Origin: Flavivirga sp. 57AJ16
Lineage (GTDB): Bacteria > Bacteroidota > Bacteroidia > Flavobacteriales > Flavobacteriaceae
Assembly: GCF_028736925.1 (NCBI RefSeq)
Contig: NZ_JAQZAT010000001.1
Location: 503,485 to 567,484, forward strand
Length of the DNA: 64,000 bases
Direction: 5' to 3'
Shown: piece after piece, positions 35,255 to 42,794 of the stretch
Layout: every line of letters begins with the position of its first letter
How positions within the stretch are numbered: the first letter of the stretch is position 1
Program-made: the position numbers and the translations under genes
Notes under the pieces: model-generated
Seen by the model: only the letters and a program-made list of their open reading frames with translations
Told to the model about the DNA's origin: nothing
The model's database searches: none

Positions 35255-36505
35255 TTAATTTATTTTCTTGAACACAATACATGCATTGTGTCCGCCAAAT
35301 CCAAATGTATTACTCATTGCTACTTTAACATCGCGCTTTTGAGCCTTGTTCAGGGTTAAATTTAGTTCAGGATCAATATTTTCATCTACTGTCGTATGAT
35401 TAATTGTTGGAGGTACCATACCGTGTTCCATTGCCAATATAACCGAAATAGCTTCAATAGCCCCAGCAGCGCCTAATAAGTGCCCAGTCATTGATTTTGT
35501 TGAATTGATATTTATACTCTTAGCATGATTTCCAAAAACCTTAGAAATGGCCTTGAGTTCTGCCACATCCCCTAAAGGGGTAGAAGTACCATGTGTATTT
35601 ATATGGTCTACATCTTCTGGTTTAAGATTGGCATTTTCCAAACAATTTTTCATGACCTCAACAACACCAATACCTTCTGGGTGTGGAGCCGTCATGTGAT
35701 GTGCATCGGAAGATAATCCTCCTCCGGCAACTTCAGCATATATTTTTGCTCCTCTTGCTTTTGCATGCTCGTACTCTTCTAAAACTAAAGCACCTGCTCC
35801 TTCTCCTAAAACAAAACCGTCTCTGGTTCCATCAAATGGTCTTGAAGCTGTTTCTGGACTTTCGTTTCTAGTAGATAATGCGTGCATGGCATTAAAACCG
35901 CCCATTCCAGCAATAGTAACTGCTGCTTCACTTCCTCCTGTAACAACCACATCACAATACCCTAAACGTATATAGTTTAAAGCATCGAACATAGCATTTG
36001 CAGAAGAAGCACATGCAGAAACCGTTGTGTAATTTGGTCCCATAAATCCATGTTTAATGGAAATATTGGCTGGTGCAATATCTGCGATCATTTTCGGAAT
36101 AAAGAACGGATTAAACCTTGGAGTTCCATCACCATCGGCAAAGTTTAAAACTTCTTGCTGAAAAGTTTCTAAACCTCCAATCCCTGTTCCCCATATAACA
36201 CCTACGCGCAACTTATTTACCTCGTCTAGATTTAATTTAGCGTCTGCAATAGCTTCATCTGAGGCTACCATAGCATACTGTGCAAATTTATCCATCTTAC
36301 GAGCCTCTTTTCTATCAAGAAAATCAGTTGCATTAAAACCTTTTAATTCGCAAGCAAATTGGGTTTTAAATTTCTCGGTATCATAATATGTTATAGGCGC
36401 AGCACCACTTTTACCACTAATAAGTCCTTTCCAAAATTCATCTTTGGTATTACCTATAGGTGTTAAAGCCCCTAATCCTGTGACTACAACTCGCTTTAGC
36501 TCCAT
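35255..36505 (-). CDS. fabF: 3-oxoacyl-[acyl-carrier-protein] synthase II
   Basis: 416 residues, the condensing enzyme of fatty acid elongation. The catalytic cysteine is C165 in VSACASSANA; the two histidines are in NTHGTSTPLGD and SMTGHLLGAAGA; the glycine-rich end is NTFGFGGHNA. It elongates acyl-ACP with malonyl-ACP. It lies 12 bases after acpP, its carrier protein, so co-expression is clear. Confidence 0.97.
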   Translation of the reverse strand: MELKRVVVTGLGALTPIGNTKDEFWKGLISGKSGAAPITYYDTEKFKTQFACELKGFNATDFLDRKEARKMDKFAQYAMVASDEAIADAKLNLDEVNKLRVGVIWGTGIGGLETFQQEVLNFADGDGTPRFNPFFIPKMIADIAPANISIKHGFMGPNYTTVSACASSANAMFDALNYIRLGYCDVVVTGGSEAAVTIAGMGGFNAMHALSTRNESPETASRPFDGTRDGFVLGEGAGALVLEEYEHAKARGAKIYAEVAGGGLSSDAHHMTAPHPEGIGVVEVMKNCLENANLKPEDVDHINTHGTSTPLGDVAELKAISKVFGNHAKSININSTKSMTGHLLGAAGAIEAISVILAMEHGMVPPTINHTTVDENIDPELNLTLNKAQKRDVKVAMSNTFGFGGHNACIVFKKIN

Positions 36506-36517
36506 AAAGTGTAATGC

Positions 36518-36751
36518 TTATTTTGCTTCTTCTATATAAGAAATAGCTTGACCAACTGTGGCAATGTTTTCTGCTTGATCGTCCGGTATTTGGATATCAA
36601 ATTCTTTTTCGAATTCCATTATTAATTCAACAGTATCTAATGAGTCCGCTCCTAAATCGTTTGTGAAGCTTGCTTCTGTTACAACTTCGTTCTCATCAAC
36701 TCCCAATTTGTCCACGATAATCGCTTTTACTCTTGATGCAATGTCTGACAT
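36518..36751 (-). CDS. acpP: Acyl carrier protein
   Basis: 77 residues, acidic. The phosphopantetheine attachment serine is S37 in [12 protein letters not shown]. It carries the growing acyl chain in fatty acid synthesis. First gene of the acpP-fabF-rnc operon, with a -7 box upstream. Confidence 0.98.
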   Translation of the reverse strand: MSDIASRVKAIIVDKLGVDENEVVTEASFTNDLGADSLDTVELIMEFEKEFDIQIPDDQAENIATVGQAISYIEEAK

Positions 36752-36782
36752 AATATTTTAATTTTAAATTTTAATTAGTTGG

Positions 36783-36790
36783 CAAAAATA
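36783..36790 (-). promoter_or_regulatory. -7 promoter element of acpP
   Basis: On the minus strand TATTTTTG, a full match to TAnnTTTG, 32 bases before the acpP start. No clear TTTG at -33. Confidence 0.45.
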
Positions 36791-37029
36791 AAAAACTTTA
36801 TTTTTAAAACATATCTTTAAATATAAAAATGTGTTTGTAATTTACTAAATTACTTCTAAGTATTTATGTTTTACCTTCAAATTGTTAATAATTATTCTTT
36901 TTTTTGCTCGAGTAATTTCAACATGATGCGCTGTAAAACGAAATGAACTTGGAAGATTTTACGGAACATGCTTTGAATTTTATTTACTAGATGGTATCTA
37001 AACATTAATTTAAAAATATAAATCAACAC

Positions 37030-37596
37030 ATGAAACGTATTGTGATTTTTGCATCCGGAAGCGGTACTAATGCTGAAAATTTAATTACCTTTTTTCGCAA
37101 TAGCAATCGTGCGTCTGTTATTCAAATTCTTACTAACAATCCTTTCGCTAAAGTTTTAGACCGTGCTAAAACCCTAAAAGTAAGTGCGCTCTCTTTTAAT
37201 AGAATAGCATTTACAAAAACAGACGATGTATTAAACATCTTAAAGGCGTCTCAACCGGATTTAATCGTGCTCGCTGGATTTTTATGGAAATTCCCAGAAC
37301 CTATTTTGAGAGCATTTCCTAATAAAGTTATTAATATTCACCCTGCTTTATTACCGAAATACGGTGGTAAAGGTATGTATGGAATGCATGTACATGAAGC
37401 CATTGTCGCTAATAAGGAGCTTGAAACCGGTATTACTATTCATTATGTAAACGAACATTACGATGAAGGCGCGATTATTTTTCAAGCAAAATGCGATGTT
37501 AATACTTCTGACACCCCCGAAGATGTTGCTGCAAAAATCCATGAATTGGAAATGGCACATTTCCCTAAGGTGGTTGAAGGATTGTTAAAAGGTTAA
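37030..37596 (+). CDS. purN: Phosphoribosylglycinamide formyltransferase
   Basis: 188 residues. N-terminal nucleotide-binding MKRIVIFASGSGTNAENLI, and the active-site block VINIHPALLPKYGGKGMYG with the catalytic asparagine and histidine; the later aspartate is in HYVNEHYDEGAII. It transfers a formyl group from 10-formyl-THF to GAR, step 3 of purine synthesis. The chain is slightly short but complete. It lies apart from other pur genes except the PurF paralogue 2 kb downstream. Confidence 0.96.
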   Translation: MKRIVIFASGSGTNAENLITFFRNSNRASVIQILTNNPFAKVLDRAKTLKVSALSFNRIAFTKTDDVLNILKASQPDLIVLAGFLWKFPEPILRAFPNKVINIHPALLPKYGGKGMYGMHVHEAIVANKELETGITIHYVNEHYDEGAIIFQAKCDVNTSDTPEDVAAKIHELEMAHFPKVVEGLLKG

Positions 37597-37670
37597 ATTC
37601 GTAGAAAAACGAATCTAAAAGGAGCATAGTCGAAGCGTCTTAATTATAGATAGAAGTTAATATTAAAAAA

Positions 37671-37692
37671 ATTCCCGCCTTCGCGGGAATGA
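37671..37692. repeat. Short palindromic repeat before the RNase H gene
   Basis: attcccgccttcgcgggaatgaca, a variant of the 9603 palindrome with compensating changes in both arms (ctgc/gcag to cccgc/gcggg). It ends 8-12 bases before the ATG at 37700. Confidence 0.8.
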
Positions 37693-37699
37693 CAAAAAA

Positions 37700-38341
37700 A
37701 TGTCAAAGAAGAAGAAGAAATATTATACTGTTTGGAAAGGGCATCGTACCGGTGTTTTTGAATCTTGGAATGATTGCAAAGCGCAAATAAAAGATTTTCA
37801 GGGCGCTCAATATAAATCGTTTTCAACATTTGAAGCAGCAAAAAAGGCTTTGAAGGGAAACTATAAAGATTATATTGGAAAATCCTCAAAGTTTAAAAGC
37901 GAGCTTTCCAAAGAGCAATTAAAAAAAATAGGACTGCCCAATTACAACTCTATTTCGGTTGATGCTGCTTCAAGTGGAAATCCAGGAAAAATGGAGTATC
38001 GTGGTGTCGACACTAAAACTAAAAAACAGCTCTTTATTCAAGGCCCTTTTGAAGAAGGAACGAATAATATAGGTGAGTTTCTAGCTATTGTACACGGATT
38101 GGCTTTACTTAAAAAAAACAATAGTGATCGTATTTTATATACAGATTCCAAAACAGCCATGAGCTGGGTGAAAAAGAAAAACTGTAATACCAAATTAAAG
38201 CGCAATAATAAAAACAAAACTCTTTTTGATTTAATTGACAGAGCTATTGAGTGGTTAAAAAACAACACCTATATAACCGTTATTGTAAAATGGGAAACCA
38301 AAGCTTGGGGAGAAATCCCTGCAGATTTTGGAAGGAAATAA
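37700..38341 (+). CDS. Ribonuclease H with N-terminal viroplasmin domain
   Basis: 213 residues. Residues about 6-50 form a caulimovirus viroplasmin domain (YYTVWKGHRTGVFESWNDCKAQIKDFQGA), known in RNase H1 as an RNA-DNA hybrid-binding module. The RNase H domain follows from about 80 (SVDAASSGNPGKMEYRG, with D; NIGEFLAIVHGLALL, with E; YTDSKTAMSWV, with D). It removes RNA from RNA-DNA hybrids. The final aspartate is near the C-terminus (ADFGRK). This type is common in flavobacteria. Confidence 0.93.
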   Translation: MSKKKKKYYTVWKGHRTGVFESWNDCKAQIKDFQGAQYKSFSTFEAAKKALKGNYKDYIGKSSKFKSELSKEQLKKIGLPNYNSISVDAASSGNPGKMEYRGVDTKTKKQLFIQGPFEEGTNNIGEFLAIVHGLALLKKNNSDRILYTDSKTAMSWVKKKNCNTKLKRNNKNKTLFDLIDRAIEWLKNNTYITVIVKWETKAWGEIPADFGRK

Positions 38342-38403
38342 GCTGTTTTTTTAATCTATATCTTCACTACGAATAAGCGTATTTGCATTCAAAAAAAATA
38401 TTC

Positions 38404-38433
38404 TTGAATTAGCACTTAAAAGACTTATCTTTG
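38404..38433 (+). promoter_or_regulatory. Promoter of the PfkB kinase gene
   Basis: TTG (38404-38406), a 19-base spacer and TATCTTTG (38426-38433), a full match to the Bacteroidetes consensus. The transcript would begin about 38440, 17 bases before the ATG. Confidence 0.75.
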
Positions 38434-38456
38434 CAGAAAATTATCAGGTCTCTTTT

Positions 38457-39383
38457 ATGAGTAAATTACTAATAGTTGGCACAGTAGCATTTGATGCTAT
38501 TGAAACGCCTTTCGGTAAAACCGATAAAATTCTGGGCGGTGCCGCAACTTATATTGGTTTATCGGCTTCACAGTTCAATATAAATTCTGCAATAGTATCT
38601 ATTGCAGGTGATGATTTCCCCCAAGAATATTTAGACTTATTATCAAATAAAAACATAGATATTTCGGGTATTGAAATAGTTAAAGATGGGAAAACATTTT
38701 TTTGGAGTGGACGGTATCATAACGACATGAATTCTCGTGATACCTTAGTGACGGAATTAAATACGCTTGCCGATTTTAATCCTGTCGTTCCAGAAAATTA
38801 TCGCGATGCAGAAATTGTTATGCTGGGAAATCTACATCCTTTAGTACAACAAAGCGTTTTAGACCAAATGACAACAACTCCTAAATTAGTGATTTTAGAC
38901 ACTATGAATTTTTGGATGGATTGCGCTTTGGAAGATTTGCACAACGTTATTAAAAATGTAGATGTTATTACTATAAATGATGAAGAAGCCAGACAATTAA
39001 CAGGAGAGTATTCCTTGGTTGTTGCCGCAAGGAAAATTCATGATATGGGACCTAAATATGTGGTTATTAAAAAAGGAGAACATGGCGCTTTATTGTTTCA
39101 TGATGACAATGTATTTTATGCCCCTGCTTTACCTTTAGAAGAAGTTTTCGATCCAACAGGAGCAGGAGACACCTTTGCCGGAGGTTTTGCTGGATATATT
39201 GCGAAAACAGGGGACACCTCTTTTGAAAACATGAAAAACGCTATTATATATGGTTCTACTTTAGCCTCGTTTTGTGTAGAGAAATTTGGCACCGAGCGCA
39301 TGGAAGATTTATCAAAAGAAGAAGTCCATAAGCGGCTGTTACAGTTTAAGCAATTAACACAATTTGAAATAGAATTAACATAA
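38457..39383 (+). CDS. PfkB family carbohydrate/nucleoside kinase
   Basis: 308 residues. PfkB (ribokinase) fold: GGAATYIGLSASQF near the start binds substrate, and the signature DPTGAGDTFAGGFAGY (about 226-241) has the catalytic aspartate and anion hole. The substrate cannot be read; sugar kinases and nucleoside kinases share this form. It precedes the PurF paralogue, although a terminator lies between. This adjacency, if conserved, would favour ribose or nucleoside metabolism (inference). Confidence 0.93.
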   Translation: MSKLLIVGTVAFDAIETPFGKTDKILGGAATYIGLSASQFNINSAIVSIAGDDFPQEYLDLLSNKNIDISGIEIVKDGKTFFWSGRYHNDMNSRDTLVTELNTLADFNPVVPENYRDAEIVMLGNLHPLVQQSVLDQMTTTPKLVILDTMNFWMDCALEDLHNVIKNVDVITINDEEARQLTGEYSLVVAARKIHDMGPKYVVIKKGEHGALLFHDDNVFYAPALPLEEVFDPTGAGDTFAGGFAGYIAKTGDTSFENMKNAIIYGSTLASFCVEKFGTERMEDLSKEEVHKRLLQFKQLTQFEIELT

Positions 39384-39386
39384 TAC

Positions 39387-39416
39387 AAACGCGCTCTAAA
39401 TTTAGAGCGCGTTTTT
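39387..39416 (+). terminator. Intrinsic terminator of the PfkB kinase gene
   Basis: Perfect 14-bp palindrome aaacgcgctctaaa / tttagagcgcgttt followed by TT; 4 bases past the stop codon. Confidence 0.88.
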
Positions 39417-39465
39417 AATTAAAAACAAAACTCCAAAGTAGTATTATTTTGGAATTAATAATTTG

Positions 39466-39494
39466 TCATTCCGTGCCCGCTTGTTGGACGGGCA
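39466..39494. repeat. Short palindromic repeat before the PurF paralogue
   Basis: cattccgtgcccgcttgttggacgggcagg, with stem tgcccg/cgggca; a diverged member of the palindrome family. It contains the false upstream start region (TTG at 39463). Confidence 0.6.
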
Positions 39495-39516
39495 GGAAAA
39501 CGAAAAAAATTTATAT

Positions 39517-41415
39517 ATGAGTGATGCCTTAAAACATGAATGTGGAATAGCTGTTATAAGACTTTTAAAACCACTGGAATATTATAAAGAAAAATATGGG
39601 AGTGCATTTTACGGTGTAAACAAAATGTATCTTATGATGGAGAAACAGCATAACCGCGGTCAAGATGGTGCCGGTTTTGCAAGTATTAAATTAGATACCA
39701 AACCAGGTGAGCGCTATATAAGTAGAGTGCGCTCTATAGCACAACAGCCTATCCAAGATATTTTTGGTCAGATAAATGAAAGAATAAATAACGAATTAAC
39801 GGCACATCCAGAGTACGCTAATAATGTTGCCTTACAGAAACAACATATTCCTTATATAGGAGAACTTTTATTAGGGCATGTTCGCTATGGTACTTTTGGT
39901 AAAAACAGTGTAGAAAGTGTGCATCCGTTTTTAAGACAAAACAACTGGATGCACAGAAACTTAATCATGGCAGGTAACTTTAACATGACCAATGTTAAAG
40001 AACTTTTTTCTAATCTTATCGAGTTAGGCCAGCATCCAAAGGAATATACCGACACCATAACTATTATGGAGAAAATCGGTCATTTTTTAGACGATGCCGT
40101 AAGTAAGATCTACAAAAATTTAAAAAAGGAAGGCTATAACAAAAGAGAGGCTTCTCCACTTATTGCCGAGCGACTTAAGGTAGCTAAAATATTAAGACGT
40201 GCAGCAAAAAATTGGGATGGCGGTTATGCAATGGCAGGGCTTATTGGTCATGGAGACTCTTTTGTTTTAAGAGACCCAGCAGGTATTCGTCCAGCATACT
40301 ATTATCAAGATGATGAAATAGTTGTTGTTGCATCAGAACGCCCAGTTATTCAAACCGTATTTGATGTTAACTTTGAAGACGTTAAAGAATTAGATCCTGG
40401 ACAGGCCATCATTATTAAAAAGTCTGGAGAAGTACGCTTTAAACAAATACTAGAGCCTTTAGAGAGAAAATCCTGTTCTTTTGAACGTATTTATTTTTCC
40501 AGAGGAAGTGACGCAGAAATTTACCAAGAACGCAAAATGCTTGGTAAACTATTGATGCCAAAAGTTCTTGAAGCTATTGATAATGATACTAAGAATACCG
40601 TCTTCTCTTATATACCCAACACAGCAGAAACATCATTTTTTGGAATGATCGAAACTGCTGAAGCTTACATAAACAAAAAGAAGACCCAGGCTATTTTAAA
40701 CGGACAACGTTCTTTATCGGCAAAGAAAGTAACCGAAATCCTATCAGAGCGTGCACGAATTGAAAAAATTGCCATAAAAGATGTTAAACTCAGAACCTTT
40801 ATTACCGAAGACAGTAGTCGTGACGATTTAGTAGCCCACGTTTACGATATTACTTATGGTGTTATAAAGCCAGAAGACAATTTGGTAATTATCGACGATA
40901 GTATCGTAAGGGGTACTACATTAAAAATGAGTATTATAAAAATGCTCGACCGTCTTGACCCTAAAAAAATTATTGTGGTGTCCTCTGCTCCTCAAATTAG
41001 ATATCCTGATTGTTATGGCATAGACATGGCCAATCTCGAAAGTTTGATTGCCTTTAGGGCTACTTTGGAGTTGTTAAAGGATGCCAACAAATATCATATT
41101 GTAGAAGAGGTATACAACAAATGTATCAGTCAAACGGATTTAGATGATAAGCATGTACAGAATTTTGTAAAAGAGATTTATAATCCTTTTACTGATGAAG
41201 AAATATCAGATAAAATTTCCGAGCTATTAAGCGATGAAAGTATTAAGGCAGAAGTTAAAATTATCTTTCAACCTGTTGAGAATTTACATAAAGCATGTCC
41301 TAATCATTTAGGTGATTGGTACTTTACGGGAGATTATCCTACTGTAGGAGGCAATAGAGTTGTAAATAGAGCATTTATCAACTTTTATGAAGGAAATAAT
41401 GAGCGTGCTTATTAA
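39517..41415 (+). CDS. Amidophosphoribosyltransferase family protein (PurF paralogue)
   Basis: 632 residues from ATG 39517. Upstream codons back to 39463 derive from a palindromic repeat. Class II glutamine amidotransferase: the nucleophile is Cys9 (MSDALKHEC-G-I-A), so an eight-residue propeptide must be removed. GHVRYGTFGKNS and NRGQDGAGFAS follow. The phosphoribosyl motif VIIDDSIVRGTTLK is present. The enzyme makes phosphoribosylamine from PRPP and glutamine. The chain is over 100 residues longer than typical PurF, as in the second flavobacterial form. A role outside purine synthesis is possible. Confidence 0.9.
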   Translation: MSDALKHECGIAVIRLLKPLEYYKEKYGSAFYGVNKMYLMMEKQHNRGQDGAGFASIKLDTKPGERYISRVRSIAQQPIQDIFGQINERINNELTAHPEYANNVALQKQHIPYIGELLLGHVRYGTFGKNSVESVHPFLRQNNWMHRNLIMAGNFNMTNVKELFSNLIELGQHPKEYTDTITIMEKIGHFLDDAVSKIYKNLKKEGYNKREASPLIAERLKVAKILRRAAKNWDGGYAMAGLIGHGDSFVLRDPAGIRPAYYYQDDEIVVVASERPVIQTVFDVNFEDVKELDPGQAIIIKKSGEVRFKQILEPLERKSCSFERIYFSRGSDAEIYQERKMLGKLLMPKVLEAIDNDTKNTVFSYIPNTAETSFFGMIETAEAYINKKKTQAILNGQRSLSAKKVTEILSERARIEKIAIKDVKLRTFITEDSSRDDLVAHVYDITYGVIKPEDNLVIIDDSIVRGTTLKMSIIKMLDRLDPKKIIVVSSAPQIRYPDCYGIDMANLESLIAFRATLELLKDANKYHIVEEVYNKCISQTDLDDKHVQNFVKEIYNPFTDEEISDKISELLSDESIKAEVKIIFQPVENLHKACPNHLGDWYFTGDYPTVGGNRVVNRAFINFYEGNNERAY

Positions 41416-41483
41416 TTGTTAAATTGCTAATTTTTTTCACTTTATCTGTACAAAATCGCAATTAACCCGAAAAATATGCCGTT

Positions 41484-41603
41484 TATCTAAAAAATAATCA
41501 ATATATCTAAAATACACATAACTTGGTCTCACCATAACATAAGTAGGTTAAGTTCATGGTAGATTTGGGGCAAAAAAAGGTGAACATCTGTTCGCCTTTT
41601 TTT
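41484..41603 (+). ncRNA. Candidate small RNA, copy 1 (with own promoter and terminator)
   Basis: The RNA body about 41528-41603 starts with ctcaccataacataagtagg. The first 49 bases are identical to 41753-41801. It can form a 5' hairpin (accat / atggt around aac…gtt) and ends in a terminator (aaaaaaaggtgaac-atct-gttcgccttttttt). Upstream, TAACTTGG is one base off the -7 consensus, and the 47-base promoter regions of both copies align without gaps (GTTTA-x-CTAAAA at the same distance). No reading frame is present. Confidence 0.6.
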
Positions 41604-41710
41604 ATGCAATTTATTTTTTTTTGTAGGCCCGTTTTAAAAATTATTCTTTCATCTCTTTTTGCTTTATAATAATTTTACAAAACCGTTTAAGCCAATATAT
41701 AGGCAGTTTA

Positions 41711-41825
41711 ACTAAAATATTTCGTCAATCTTTACAATCAGCATATATTTGGCTCACCATAACATAAGTAGGTTAAGTTCATGGTAGATTTGGGGCAAAA
41801 AGGTGGACGAACGTTCACCTTTTTC
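41711..41825 (+). ncRNA. Candidate small RNA, copy 2 (with own promoter and terminator)
   Basis: The RNA body about 41753-41825 is the same 49-base domain as copy 1. It is followed by a sequence-different but structurally equal terminator (aaaaaggtgga-cgaacg-ttcacctttttc). The -7 box is a full match, TATATTTG (41744-41751), directly before ctcacc. The terminators of both copies also read in reverse and may serve the PorP/SprF gene that ends at 41858. Confidence 0.65.
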
Positions 41826-41857
41826 ATTTTTATTTCAATCTAGCCTTTTAACCCCAA

Positions 41858-42790
41858 TTAATCAATACTATACCCATCTCCAAATTGATAACTTAATACA
41901 AACCCATGTGTGTTACCCAATGGAGAGTTGTTAGTTGCCGTATTATAGTTGTATATAAAGCGTGCACTTTTAAATAAATAAACTCCAGCTAAAAAATTTA
42001 GAGAAGAGCTCGTTCTATATCCTGTTCCAATTTCAAATTTGTTTTTAAAACTTACCGCTAAATTTATATCGACTTGCATAGGCGCACCATCTTCATGTTT
42101 TAATAGTATATTTGGTTTTATCATCACTTCATGATAACGATTATTAAAAAAGCGGTATCCTAAATACCCATAATAAGGGTTTACGAGATTTAAATTATCA
42201 TCAGAAGCTAATGATTCCCCTAAAATATTTGGCGTTGAAAACCCTAGATAAAATGAGGCATGATTAAACAAGAAACTAAAACCTAATGTCGGGATCGTAG
42301 CATTGATATTTTCAGCAAATCTAGGATCGTTTGGAATTCCTAAATCTAATAGGTTATCTTGATATTGCTGTAAGCCAGCAGTAATTCCAAAGGAAAGTAC
42401 GCCTGCGTCATATGGTTGCCAATATGGGCGATTACTTTCAAAATCAAAGAATATTTTATAAGAATACGCTCCAAAAACATTTGTAGAAGTCGTGACACCT
42501 ATTTCATCTCTTATAATACCAGCGCCAATCCCCATTTTCCCTCTATTTAATGCACCGTGACCACTCATTGAAAAAGTCCTTGGACTTCCTTCAAACTGAT
42601 TAAAATAGCCAGAATTGCTTATGGATAGCTCTGTGTTTGGAGTTAGGCCCGCATAAGCAGAATTTATAATAAAAGGGTTGTAATTATATTCGGAAAACAA
42701 TGGTGTTTGTTGACCAATACTTATACTGGTTTTTAAAATAAAAAATAGTATAACAGCCGCATAAGCGGAATAGTTGTTTTTTCTAATCAT
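41858..42790 (-). CDS. PorP/SprF family type IX secretion outer-membrane protein
   Basis: 310 residues with a signal peptide (…SISIGQ, cut near 27). QTPLFSEYNYNPFIINSAYAGLTPN is the typical PorP/SprF N-terminus, followed by amphipathic beta-strands and an aromatic-rich end (VLSYQFGDGYSID) of a beta-barrel. SprF-like proteins help one partner adhesin to be exported or attached by the type IX system. It starts four bases after the stop of the giant adhesin gene, the classic sprB-sprF arrangement, so that protein is its likely client. Confidence 0.95.
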   Translation of the reverse strand: MIRKNNYSAYAAVILFFILKTSISIGQQTPLFSEYNYNPFIINSAYAGLTPNTELSISNSGYFNQFEGSPRTFSMSGHGALNRGKMGIGAGIIRDEIGVTTSTNVFGAYSYKIFFDFESNRPYWQPYDAGVLSFGITAGLQQYQDNLLDLGIPNDPRFAENINATIPTLGFSFLFNHASFYLGFSTPNILGESLASDDNLNLVNPYYGYLGYRFFNNRYHEVMIKPNILLKHEDGAPMQVDINLAVSFKNKFEIGTGYRTSSSLNFLAGVYLFKSARFIYNYNTATNNSPLGNTHGFVLSYQFGDGYSID

Positions 42791-42794
42791 TATA

